Source: Pseudomonadales bacterium (GTDB lineage: Bacteria > Pseudomonadota > Gammaproteobacteria > Steroidobacterales > Steroidobacteraceae). Taken from it: a stretch of 6,404 nucleotides of DNA. Below the pieces are notes generated by a model. That model was given only the letters and a program-made list of their open reading frames with translations, searched no databases and was not told the origin of the DNA. Each line of letters opens with the position of its first letter. The first letter of the stretch is position 1. Location: contig JAGRJB010000114.1 of assembly GCA_020442965.1 (NCBI GenBank), positions 1 through 6,404 of the forward strand. The letters run 5' to 3'. Positions 1 to 6,076 of the stretch are shown piece after piece. The translations under genes were made by a program, and so were the position numbers.

Positions 1-452
1 AGCGCAAGCTGTTCTTCAATCTGCGTAAGCGCAAGAAGAATCTCGCCTGGCTGTCACAGGAAGAAACGGCGGCGGTTGCACGCGATCTCAAGGTCTCGGT
101 TGCCGAGGTTACCGAGATGGAAAAGCGTCTCTCGGCGCGTGACCTGTCGTTCGACCCGGCGCCGGACGCTAACGACGAAGAAAACTACTCACCCGGGACC
201 TATCTGCCGGCCACGGATGCCGATCCAGCCGAGCAAGTAGAGAACGCCCAGTGGGAGGAAGCCACCAGCGAACGCCTCGCGGCAGCCATGAAGACACTGG
301 ATGCGCGCAGCCGGGATATTCTGATGAGCCGCTGGAGCGGCGAAGAGAAATCGACGCTGCACGATCTGGCGGGCAAATACCACGTCTCGGCAGAGCGTAT
401 CCGCCAGATCGAAACGTCGGCGATCGGCAAGTTGCGCGCGGTGCTCGCTTGA
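1..452 (+). CDS. rpoH: RNA polymerase sigma-32 factor RpoH, C-terminal part (5' truncated)
   Basis: This is the last 149 codons of the heat-shock sigma factor, which directs core RNA polymerase to promoters of chaperone and protease genes. The reading frame is open from the left edge (codons begin at base 3) to TGA at 450-452. The first visible residues, RKLFFNLRK, are the RpoH box, a hallmark separating RpoH from other sigma-70 proteins; the two bases before them fit the glutamine usual at that place. Region 3 follows, then an acidic linker (around EENYSPGTYLP), then region 4.2 with a helix-turn-helix that recognises the -35 element (LAGKYHVSAERIRQIE) and the KLRAVLA ending, very close to the E. 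coli C-terminus. By comparison with the 284-residue E. coli protein about 130 N-terminal residues (regions 1.2-2.4, and the segment involved in DnaK/FtsH control) lie outside the window. Family assignment is secure. No terminator is visible after the stop. Confidence 0.96.
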   Translation, partial: RKLFFNLRKRKKNLAWLSQEETAAVARDLKVSVAEVTEMEKRLSARDLSFDPAPDANDEENYSPGTYLPATDADPAEQVENAQWEEATSERLAAAMKTLDARSRDILMSRWSGEEKSTLHDLAGKYHVSAERIRQIETSAIGKLRAVLA

Positions 453-482
453 GTCGTTAGCTGACTCGCACAGTCTTGTCGC

Positions 483-950
483 ATGCGAACGGCGCAACAG
501 TGGTTGCAGGAATACGGCGCCAGCCACCAGCATCCCACTAACAAGCTGCTGCACTGGCTGTGTGTCCCGCCGATCGTACTCACGGTCGTCGGCTTGCTGT
601 GGGCGCTGCCCGTGCCAAGCGCTTTCCACGCAGCCTCACCCTGGCTGAACTGGGCGACGATCGCGATCGCAGCGACCGTCCTCTACTATGCCTCCCTCTC
701 GTACGCTCTTGCGATCGGTGCGGCCGTGGCTCTCGTCGCACTGGCGTTGATTGTGTCGTGGCTCGACAGCTTGGCGACGCCCCTGTGGGCGATCTGCCTG
801 GGGATCTTCATCATCGCCTGGATCGGCCAGTTCATCGGCCATGCGATCGAGGGCAAACAGCCGTCCTTCTTCAAGGATCTGCAATTCCTGCTGATTGGGC
901 CGATGTGGCTGCTGTCGTTCATCTATCGGAAAGTCGGCATTCGTTACTGA
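483..950 (+). CDS. DUF962 / Mpo1-like membrane protein
   Basis: A 155-residue hydrophobic protein of the DUF962 (YGL010w/Mpo1-like) family. The N-terminus carries the family signature of a histidine- and asparagine-rich amphipathic segment (Y11, H15, H17, N20, H24, followed by a proline pair at 29-30). Hydrophobic stretches follow at about 29-45, 54-73, 75-93 and 98-117, then a second histidine motif, G119-H120 with E123 and P127, and a short hydrophobic end. Length is normal for bacterial members. In yeast, Mpo1 is an ER-membrane Fe(II)-dependent dioxygenase that removes one carbon from 2-hydroxy fatty acids, and the conserved histidines are thought to bind the iron. Activity of bacterial members is largely unproven, so a 2-hydroxyacid dioxygenase role is inference. 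It begins 30 bases after rpoH on the same strand with no clear ribosome binding site and no terminator between, so read-through from rpoH is possible. The start is chosen because the conserved N-terminal motif begins just inside it. Confidence 0.85.
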   Translation: MRTAQQWLQEYGASHQHPTNKLLHWLCVPPIVLTVVGLLWALPVPSAFHAASPWLNWATIAIAATVLYYASLSYALAIGAAVALVALALIVSWLDSLATPLWAICLGIFIIAWIGQFIGHAIEGKQPSFFKDLQFLLIGPMWLLSFIYRKVGIRY

Positions 951-1066
951 GCCGCCGCCAGCGATCGCTCAAGCAGAATATTTCGCAAAATGGTGTACTT
1001 GCCCGTCGGCAAGGGATGCCCATCGGACAACGGACTGAAGTAGTCACTGTGGTGATCGAGGCGCAT
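944..1066 (-). pseudogene. N-terminal remnant of a histone deacetylase-superfamily gene
   Basis: A 40-codon frame on the minus strand (ATG at 1066-1064, TAA at 946-944). The peptide has the look of the first residues of bacterial HDAC/AcuC-like proteins: an initial MRL, a histidine-rich DHHSDYFSPL, then DGHPLPTGKY and an LRNILLE helix. In that family a segment of the form (P)xGHxxPxxKYxxLRxxL sits at exactly this place, followed by about 260 more residues with the zinc-binding catalytic site. Here the frame ends after residue 40 at the 3' end of the DUF962 gene, overlapping its stop region by seven bases, so none of the catalytic residues are present. I infer a stub left by a deletion; a functional 40-residue peptide is less likely, as there is no good ribosome binding site upstream. 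The family call is from memory of the motif and needs a search. Confidence 0.55.
998..1013. repeat. Perfect 6-bp inverted repeat with 4-base loop
   Basis: CTTGCC at 998-1003 and GGCAAG at 1008-1013 pair around CGTC. It lies between the DUF962 gene and the thiamine diphosphate enzyme gene, but also inside the codons for the LPTGKY part of the HDAC-like remnant, so it may simply be inherited coding sequence. No T-run follows on either side, so it does not look like an intrinsic terminator; a weak structure or operator is possible but unsupported. Confidence 0.3.
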
Positions 1067-1113
1067 GCGCGTGCACTGTGCTGGCTCGGCGAGCCGGACG
1101 CGAGTCGCGCGGC

Positions 1114-1119
1114 GGGGAG
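1114..1119 (+). promoter_or_regulatory. Ribosome binding site deciding the ATG at 1126
   Basis: GGGGAG lies six bases before ATG 1126. It supports this start over the in-frame GTG at 1078, which has no purine-rich stretch before it and would add 16 residues rich in Arg and Gly that do not belong to the family fold. Confidence 0.6.
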
Positions 1120-1125
1120 TTGAGA

Positions 1126-2874
1126 ATGGCGCAAACGTTAACGGGTGGCATGGTGATCAGTCGCGCGCTGGCACGCTACGGCACGCGCACCGTGTTCGCC
1201 CTGGCGGGCGCGTCACACACGCATCTGCTTGACGCACTCGATCGCGACGGCTTTCGCATTGTCAGTGGTCGGCACGAATCCGGCACGATCAGCGCCGCGG
1301 ATGGCTACGCGCGAATCTCCGGCCGTCTCGGCGTCGCGCTGATCATCGCCGACCAAGGCACTCCCAATGCCATCAACGGCATTGCCACAGCATTTCACGC
1401 CGGCTCGCCAGTCCTGGTCATCATCGCTCGTCTGCCTAACTCCTGGACCGAGGCGGAATCCGAATACGACAACGCCAAGCATCCACTGGTCGACACCATC
1501 ACCAAGTGGGCGCGCACCGTACCAGCTCCCGAACGGCTCGCGGAGTATGTCGATGCGGCCGCGAAGCGCGCCTTGTCCGGGCGCCCAGGACCTGTCGTAT
1601 TGCAGGTCCCGCAGGAATATCTGGGCCAGTCGTTAGCGTCGCTCGGCGCTGCGCGACTACCCGCACCGATCATCGGCCGGCCGGCGCCCGATCCGGCGGC
1701 GATCCACGCCGCGGCAGATCTTCTCACGCAGGCGCAGCGGCCCCTGATCATCACCGGCGCCGGCGCCACCTGGGGCCGGGCTGGAGCCGCGATCGAAGCA
1801 CTCGTGCAAGAATACAACTTGCCGATCGCGGGCAATGGCCTCGGGCGCGGCATTGTGGCCGAGGACTGGGAGAGATCCTTCAATTGGCCGTTGATGCAAA
1901 TCGCCGCGCACGAAGCAGACGTCGTGTGCGTGATCGGCGCTCGACTGAAACAGCGGTTGGGATACGGACTACCACCTCGATTCGCGGCGGATGCGAAGTT
2001 TATTCAGATCGATGTCGAACCGCAGGAACTGTCACGCAATCGCCGCATCGACGTGCCCATCGCGTCCGATGCTGGCCTCGCGGCAAAGGCGTTGTTAGTG
2101 GCAATCGGGCGAAAGGCCAGAACGATGCGCGGTGATCCACTCTGGGTCAGGAAAGCGCTCGAGCCACGCCTGCACTATCTGGATGATCTGGACACACGCT
2201 GCCGCACGGCCGCTGCGGCAAATCACGCTGTGCATCCACTCGCGCTCGGTCGAGCAATCGGGCGACTGGCGCCGCGCGACAGCATTTTCGTGGGCGATGG
2301 TGCGGACGTGCAGAACTGGATGTACGGTGCACTCAAGGTGACGCAAGCGCCTGGATTTCTCGATCACTATCCAATGGGCGCGATGGGTGTCGGCACGCCG
2401 TTGGCGGTGGGCGCGGCGGCGGCCGCTCGAGAGCTGGCGGAACAAACGGACAAGCCGGCCCGGCGTGTCGTGCTAACAACAGGCGATGGTTCTTTTGGCT
2501 TCTACCCGGCGGAGTTGCATGCCGCCGCGGCGGCGGGGCTGCCGCTCGTCGTGGTGATCGGCAACGACGGCGCCTGGGGCACGGAGCTGCACGGCCAGAT
2601 GCAGGCGATCAAGCGTAGCGTCAATACCGAACTCGGCCTGCAACGCTACGAGATGATCGGCGCGGCCTTCGGTTGCCACGCAGAATTCGTGCAAACGCAG
2701 GGCGAACTGCTGGCGGCTCTGCAGCGCGCCTTTGCCGCGCGTGTGCCCAGTGTCGTCAACGTCGTACTCGATCGGGCCGCCGGCGCCGAACTCAAGTGTG
2801 AGCCCAAGGCGCGCATGATTCTCTTCGACGATCTCGCGACGAATCTCGCCGCACAACACCAGTTTGGGGGATGA
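1126..2874 (+). CDS. Thiamine diphosphate-dependent lyase/decarboxylase, oxalyl-CoA decarboxylase / 2-hydroxyacyl-CoA lyase-like
   Basis: A 582-residue member of the superfamily that includes acetolactate synthase, benzoylformate decarboxylase, oxalyl-CoA decarboxylase and 2-hydroxyacyl-CoA lyase (HACL). These enzymes make or break C-C bonds next to a carbonyl or hydroxyl carbon through thiamine diphosphate. The N-terminal pyrimidine-binding domain (about 5-170) has the activating glutamate E51 in GRHESGTISAADGYAR. The central domain (about 190-330) contains GARL at 271-274, GLPPR at 281-285 and KFIQID at 291-296, a combination I associate with HACL and oxalyl-CoA decarboxylases. The C-terminal domain has MGVG at 420-423 and the cofactor/magnesium motif GDGSF at 453-457, with N480 27 residues beyond the first Gly. 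All cofactor-binding landmarks are present, so it should be active; length is typical. The enzyme is expected to be cytoplasmic and multimeric. Seven bases separate it from the transporter gene (11-base overlap if that starts at TTG 2864), implying co-transcription. Acetolactate synthase proper is unlikely, as no small-subunit gene is adjacent. The exact substrate is unknown. Confidence 0.88.
   Translation: MAQTLTGGMVISRALARYGTRTVFALAGASHTHLLDALDRDGFRIVSGRHESGTISAADGYARISGRLGVALIIADQGTPNAINGIATAFHAGSPVLVIIARLPNSWTEAESEYDNAKHPLVDTITKWARTVPAPERLAEYVDAAAKRALSGRPGPVVLQVPQEYLGQSLASLGAARLPAPIIGRPAPDPAAIHAAADLLTQAQRPLIITGAGATWGRAGAAIEALVQEYNLPIAGNGLGRGIVAEDWERSFNWPLMQIAAHEADVVCVIGARLKQRLGYGLPPRFAADAKFIQIDVEPQELSRNRRIDVPIASDAGLAAKALLVAIGRKARTMRGDPLWVRKALEPRLHYLDDLDTRCRTAAAANHAVHPLALGRAIGRLAPRDSIFVGDGADVQNWMYGALKVTQAPGFLDHYPMGAMGVGTPLAVGAAAAARELAEQTDKPARRVVLTTGDGSFGFYPAELHAAAAAGLPLVVVIGNDGAWGTELHGQMQAIKRSVNTELGLQRYEMIGAAFGCHAEFVQTQGELLAALQRAFAARVPSVVNVVLDRAAGAELKCEPKARMILFDDLATNLAAQHQFGG
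2866..2870 (+). promoter_or_regulatory. Candidate ribosome binding site for the MFS gene
   Basis: A run of five G at the very end of the upstream gene, 11 bases before GTG 2882. It is somewhat far but is the only purine-rich tract nearby. It favours GTG 2882 over TTG 2864, which lies next to the tract itself and has no site of its own. Confidence 0.35.
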
Positions 2875-2881
2875 TACTGCG

Positions 2882-4219
2882 GTGAACTCGAACGAGCCCT
2901 ATCCCCGTCCCGGCTACGCCTGGATGGTCGTCGTCATTCTGCTCGCCGCCTACATCCTGTCGTTCATCGATCGCGATGTTCTGTCGCTGCTGGTGGGCGA
3001 GCTGAAACGTGAGCTGGCGCTCGATGACAAGGAAATCGGCTGGCTGCTGGGCGCTCCATTTGCCTTGTTCTACGCGACTTGCGGTATCTTCATCGCGTGG
3101 CTTGCCGATCGCGGCAGCCGCAAGTGGGTCATATTCACAGGCGTCGCTCTCTGGAGCATCGCAACCGTTAGCTGCGGTTTCGCCTCCACTTACTCCGGAT
3201 TGTTCGTCGCACGCATCGGTGTCGCAGTCGGCGAAGCGGCGCTCACGCCGCCCGCACTGTCGCTACTGAAGGACTATTTCCCGCCCGAGCGCATTGGTCG
3301 CGCCATCGGCCTCTACACCGCCGGCGTGTCGAGCGGCGCCGGGATCGCAAACATTATCGGTGGCAGCCTGTTGCCTAGCCTGGTTGCGGCCGGCGCAGTG
3401 ACCGTTCCGCTCGCGGGCATGCTCGAGCCATGGCAGTTGATGTTCGTCATCGTCGGGTTGCCCGGATTCTTCATTGCGCTCCTGATCACAGTGATCCGCG
3501 AACCAGTACGACGCGATGCGGGCAGCGGCGCGCCGGTGTCGATATTCGTCACGCTCGCGCACTTGCGTAGCCAGGCGCGAGTTTTCGTACCGCTCTTCGT
3601 CGGGCTTGCCGGCATCGCCATCATGGGCTACGGCGTGAACTACTGGATACCGGAGTTCTTCCGTCGAACGTACGAGCTCGATACCGACGCCTACGGCTAC
3701 TTCATCCGTTGGCGCGGCGTATTGTTAGTCATCTTCGGACTGATCGGTGTGGTTGGCGGCGGCTGGCTATGCGACATCTTGCGGCGCAAGTACGACGACG
3801 CGTACCTGCGCGTGGCGCTGATCGGCTATGCATTTCTAACAATCGGGTACACGTTGCTGCCGCTGATGCCGACGCCACAGCTGGCACTCCTGATGGTGAT
3901 TCCGGCCACATTGGGCGGCGCCATACCAACAGCCGCGGGGGCGGCCGCCGTACTGAGCATTGCGCCAGCAAACATGCGCGCCCAAATCACCGCCGTTTAC
4001 TACTTCACCCTGAATCTGATCGGCTTCGCCATCGGACCGATCGCGGTAGCGTGGCTGACGGAGGACGTATTCCAGAGTGACGATATGCTGCGCTACTCGC
4101 TCGCGATCGTCGCATTCGTTGCCGCAACCGGCGGTGCCGCACTGATCATCTGGACGCTGCGACCGTACCGTGCCCGCGTGACGCTGCTGTCACCACGGCG
4201 CGCGGCCTACGCTGGATAA
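2882..4219 (+). CDS. Major facilitator superfamily transporter, Spinster-like
   Basis: A 445-residue inner-membrane protein with about twelve hydrophobic segments and a longer loop in the middle (around 200-225). Landmarks are SFIDR at the end of helix 1 (about 27-31), the loop 2-3 MFS motif A as WLADRGSRK (about 73-81), and the helix 4-5 stretch GEAALTPPALSLLKDYFPPE, followed by GRAIGLYTAGVSSGAG. FIDR after helix 1 and the GEA..P..L..DYFPP pattern are typical of the Spinster-like branch common in proteobacterial catabolic clusters. Such proteins move organic anions or lipophilic compounds, usually with protons; the substrate here cannot be told. It sits seven bases after the thiamine enzyme gene, so import of that enzyme's substrate or export of its product is a natural inference. 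GTG 2882 is chosen because the protein then begins with the short hydrophilic leader NSNEPYPRPGYAW usual before helix 1; TTG 2864 would add six residues. Confidence 0.9.
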   Translation: MNSNEPYPRPGYAWMVVVILLAAYILSFIDRDVLSLLVGELKRELALDDKEIGWLLGAPFALFYATCGIFIAWLADRGSRKWVIFTGVALWSIATVSCGFASTYSGLFVARIGVAVGEAALTPPALSLLKDYFPPERIGRAIGLYTAGVSSGAGIANIIGGSLLPSLVAAGAVTVPLAGMLEPWQLMFVIVGLPGFFIALLITVIREPVRRDAGSGAPVSIFVTLAHLRSQARVFVPLFVGLAGIAIMGYGVNYWIPEFFRRTYELDTDAYGYFIRWRGVLLVIFGLIGVVGGGWLCDILRRKYDDAYLRVALIGYAFLTIGYTLLPLMPTPQLALLMVIPATLGGAIPTAAGAAAVLSIAPANMRAQITAVYYFTLNLIGFAIGPIAVAWLTEDVFQSDDMLRYSLAIVAFVAATGGAALIIWTLRPYRARVTLLSPRRAAYAG

Positions 4220-4255
4220 TCGGCCATCCAATCAATACTCACGGATCTGACCATC

Positions 4256-5008
4256 ATGAGCCAAACCAGTCCCAGCGAACTTCCGATCCTGCAACGTGAT
4301 CACAAGAGCGTGATGGGTCGCATCAAATATCTATCGAAGAAACCTGAACGTCTGGATCAGGAGCGCGGCCGCGAATACTTCCGCATCGATGTTCATGCCG
4401 ATGGCACTCGCACGTGCGTGGCCCATACCGAGATCGATGATCGCCCGAGTGTGATGCGGGATGCCATCTACTCATTGGACAAGAACTGGCTACCGACCGA
4501 TTGCGCGATGCGCCTGTCGGTCGACAGCAAGTTCATGGGCTCCGGCTGGTTTAGATTTCACCCGCAGTACGCCGAGTGCGAAACCTGGACCTCTCTCGAG
4601 GGCCGCATCTCGCAGCGCATGGATCTGGCAGAACCGCTGGTCACGTTCCAGAATCATGCCATCGCCTGCGATGCCTGGCACTTGCGACTGATCGATCGCA
4701 AACAGGCCGGCAAAGTGCAGCGCGTCAAACAGATTCTGCTGTCGTCACCCGATCATCGTGGCGCCACCGGGCCGCTACTCTACTCGATTGGGCTCGCCCT
4801 CGTTTACGTGGGTCCGGAGAAGGTGACCGTGGAAGCCGGCGCATTCGACGCCTGGCACTATCAGTTCGTCACCAATCCCGAATTGCCGCAGGAGCATCCG
4901 CCTTACGACGTGTGGTGCACGGCGGACGGCGAATTCCTGTTCCTCAAGGGCGGCGTGGCCGGGTACATGCAGACGTACTACGAGCTGGCGGAACTCACTC
5001 GCAGCTAA
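4256..5008 (+). CDS. Uncharacterized protein, third gene of the thiamine enzyme-transporter operon
   Basis: I do not recognise this 250-residue protein. It has no signal peptide and no membrane segment, so it should be cytoplasmic. Its composition suggests a mostly beta fold with alternating charged and aromatic residues. Notable segments are a hydrophilic start, an IDDRPSVMRDAIYSLD stretch (60-75), GSGWFRFHPQYAECE (95-109), and VTVEAGAFDAWHYQF (190-204). The last resembles the V.AG.F.AW.Y pattern of DUF3108 and related beta-barrel proteins, which is only a hint. It is rich in Trp and His and has three well-spaced Cys (83, 108, 138) plus C221. The gene starts 36 bases after the MFS stop, with only a weak GGA before ATG 4256 and no terminator between, so it probably belongs to the same operon. 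A lipocalin-like binding protein or an accessory enzyme acting on the same substrate would fit, but neither is shown. It ends nine bases before the stop of the convergent gene. Confidence 0.8.
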   Translation: MSQTSPSELPILQRDHKSVMGRIKYLSKKPERLDQERGREYFRIDVHADGTRTCVAHTEIDDRPSVMRDAIYSLDKNWLPTDCAMRLSVDSKFMGSGWFRFHPQYAECETWTSLEGRISQRMDLAEPLVTFQNHAIACDAWHLRLIDRKQAGKVQRVKQILLSSPDHRGATGPLLYSIGLALVYVGPEKVTVEAGAFDAWHYQFVTNPELPQEHPPYDVWCTADGEFLFLKGGVAGYMQTYYELAELTRS

Positions 5009-5017
5009 CGAGCACGG

Positions 5018-5590
5018 CTACGGTTCGTAACCGGTTGCGCCGCCAACAGCTTCGTTGTAGTTGCCGCTCAAGTAGTTAGCCACCAGTGCGGTAACACGCT
5101 GCAGCATCGAATTATCGTGCGCGCCAAGGGTCCAGGCGCCCGCGATCGCGCTCGCGCGTTGGTAGAACTCCGGTGTCGCGATGACCTTGCCCGAGGGTTG
5201 CTCGACGATTCTGACATTGATCACGATCTTGCCATCGCCCTGCAGAGCGCCCGCAAAGAACCGGCCGGCGCCGGAGGGCTTGTGCAGCGTCGTGATGCGC
5301 GGCTCGATGACCAGTTTGTTAGCAGCATTGGCATCGGCACTAGCGTTCCAGGTGGCGAGAATCGGCCCGACGCTGGCACGCATATTCTCTTCAACCTTGG
5401 CGATCACTTTGCCGGCATTTTTCTTCTGCTCGATCCCGGCTTCCACCGCCACGGGCAGTAGTTCATAGGCCGAGTAGCCCGCCAATTTGTGTTCCGGCGG
5501 CGGGTTGGTGGGCGCTGCGAGCGCCGCGCTCGCCCACACCGCGCCGAGCGCGAGCGGAACGATGAATCGAAGCGAAACTGAACGACGCAT
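5018..5590 (-). CDS. Exported DUF4410-like protein
   Basis: A 190-residue protein with a clear Sec signal peptide: MRRS, a hydrophobic core LRFIVPLALGAVWASAA and an ALA|A cleavage site after about residue 25. There is no lipobox cysteine, so it should be soluble in the periplasm or secreted. The mature part has a helical segment (about 50-80, EQKKNAGKVIAKVEENM) and then LVIEPRITTLHKPSGAGRF, a Gly-rich turn, DGKIVINVRIVEQPSGKVIATPEF and a final helix ending VANYLSGNY. The order of a beta strand of basal meaning (L.IEP.I), GAGR..AG....G and V.V.I.E..SGK.IA matches what I recall of DUF4410, a family of unknown function. The start at 5590 is set by a strong ribosome binding site; an upstream extension to 5719 has no such site and would bury the signal peptide. 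It converges on the operon at 1126-5008 and lies 128 bases downstream of the small membrane protein gene on the same strand. Confidence 0.85.
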   Translation of the reverse strand: MRRSVSLRFIVPLALGAVWASAALAAPTNPPPEHKLAGYSAYELLPVAVEAGIEQKKNAGKVIAKVEENMRASVGPILATWNASADANAANKLVIEPRITTLHKPSGAGRFFAGALQGDGKIVINVRIVEQPSGKVIATPEFYQRASAIAGAWTLGAHDNSMLQRVTALVANYLSGNYNEAVGGATGYEP

Positions 5591-5599
5591 GATGCTGCC

Positions 5600-5606
5600 T
5601 CTCCTT
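5600..5606 (-). promoter_or_regulatory. Ribosome binding site for the DUF4410-like gene
   Basis: Read on the minus strand this is AAGGAGA, nine bases before ATG at 5590-5588. It decides the start against the longer frame opening at 5719. Confidence 0.75.
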
Positions 5607-5718
5607 AGCGGTGTGAGAAATGCACCCATTGGCGCGACGCGATAATAGCCTGCAGCGGCTCCAGGCGCGATAGCAGCGGGCGTGTCGGGCGCGCGCCATA
5701 GACGAATCGCGCCTGGCA

Positions 5719-5934
5719 CTACCAGTGGATCGACGTTCCGATCAGCAGGAATCCAACCGTCAGCGCGATCCAGTTGCCAAGCGACTCGCGGCGCCGCAGG
5801 TAGACGAGGCGCGCGCGCGCCAGGCGACTGCCGTAGTCATTGTCGCAGGTGCCGCGGCGCTCGAGGAAGCGCCGCCAGCGCACGGGCGGCGCAACGGCAG
5901 CGACGTTCAGCGGGTATCGGGGTGTGGTGTCCAT
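5719..5934 (-). CDS. Small single-pass membrane protein of unknown function
   Basis: A 71-residue protein. The first 52 residues are very basic (an arginine-rich segment WRRFLERR at 20-27 and SRLARARLVYLRRRE at 36-50), and the C-terminus is one hydrophobic helix, GNWIALTVGFLLIGTSIHW (53-71), that ends at the stop. By the positive-inside rule the arginine-rich part should stay in the cytoplasm, with the helix as a tail anchor. A textbook ribosome binding site (AGGAGG, seven bases before ATG) argues strongly that it is real. No family is recognised. It is divergent from the response regulator gene and upstream of the DUF4410-like gene on the same strand; a shared transcript with the latter is possible, but the 128-base gap leaves room for a separate promoter. 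Confidence 0.68.
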   Translation of the reverse strand: MDTTPRYPLNVAAVAPPVRWRRFLERRGTCDNDYGSRLARARLVYLRRRESLGNWIALTVGFLLIGTSIHW

Positions 5935-5941
5935 GACGCAT

Positions 5942-5947
5942 CCTCCT
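5942..5947 (-). promoter_or_regulatory. Consensus ribosome binding site for the 71-residue protein
   Basis: Minus-strand AGGAGG, a perfect match to the anti-Shine-Dalgarno, seven bases before ATG at 5934-5932. It is the strongest translation signal in the window and the main support for this small gene. Confidence 0.75.
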
Positions 5948-5996
5948 CAGTCTGGAGGCTAGTTGGCACCGACATCGGGGCAGCGCTGGGTTGCGC

Positions 5997-6025
5997 TTCT
6001 GACGGGGTCCGGATCGATTCTGACG
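5997..6025. repeat. Direct repeat TTCTGACG, 21 bases apart, in the divergent intergenic region
   Basis: TTCTGACG occurs at 5997-6004 and again at 6018-6025, a start-to-start spacing of 21 bases, or about two helical turns. It lies between the divergent small membrane protein gene and the response regulator gene. Same-face direct repeats are the usual binding pattern of OmpR-type response regulators, though those often repeat at 10-11 bases. The second copy also sits in the imperfect palindrome ATTCTGACGAAT. An operator is a guess from position and spacing; an 8-base repeat can occur by chance. Confidence 0.3.
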
Positions 6026-6062
6026 AATTGTGGCCGGTCTGCGCGCGCGGCAGATCGCACGT

Positions 6063-6068
6063 TACACT
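6063..6068 (+). promoter_or_regulatory. Possible -10 element just before the response regulator
   Basis: TACACT lies only eight bases before ATG 6077. If it is a -10 hexamer, transcription would start at or within a few bases of the start codon, fitting the lack of a ribosome binding site. No convincing -35 is found at 16-18 bases upstream, which would fit activator dependence or chance. Confidence 0.2.
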
Positions 6069-6076
6069 GCCGTCAT

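Noticed and set aside
189..629. Minus-strand open frames across rpoH and the DUF962 gene
   Set aside because: They are low-complexity, Arg/Ala-rich shadows of two recognised genes and cross the gene boundary.
1078..1125. GTG 1078 as start of the thiamine enzyme, adding 16 residues
   Set aside because: The extra residues are Arg/Gly-rich and outside the family fold, and a ribosome binding site stands six bases before ATG 1126.
1067..1125. Divergent promoter between the HDAC-like stub and the thiamine enzyme gene
   Set aside because: Only 59 bases, and I could not find a convincing -35/-10 pair in either direction.
1395..1883. Minus-strand 162-codon open frame inside the thiamine enzyme gene
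   Set aside because: It lies fully within conserved catalytic-domain codons on the other strand and is rich in Ala, Ser and Arg with no recognisable motif.
2871..2874. ATGA overlap suggesting a coupled start at 2871
   Set aside because: ATG 2871 is in a different frame from the transporter gene and leads to no plausible protein.
5021..5033. Small hairpin CGGTT-CGT-AACCG between the convergent genes
   Set aside because: A 5-bp stem with no T-run on either side, inside the last codons of the DUF4410-like gene; too weak to call a terminator.
5117..5461. Plus-strand open frame of 114 codons opposite the DUF4410-like gene
   Set aside because: It is antisense to a well-supported gene with signal peptide and ribosome binding site; its composition is the usual shadow of high-GC coding sequence.
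6040..6050. Alternating GC run before the response regulator (possible Z-DNA or repeat)
   Set aside because: About ten bases of alternating GC is common at this base composition and has no visible relation to other signals.
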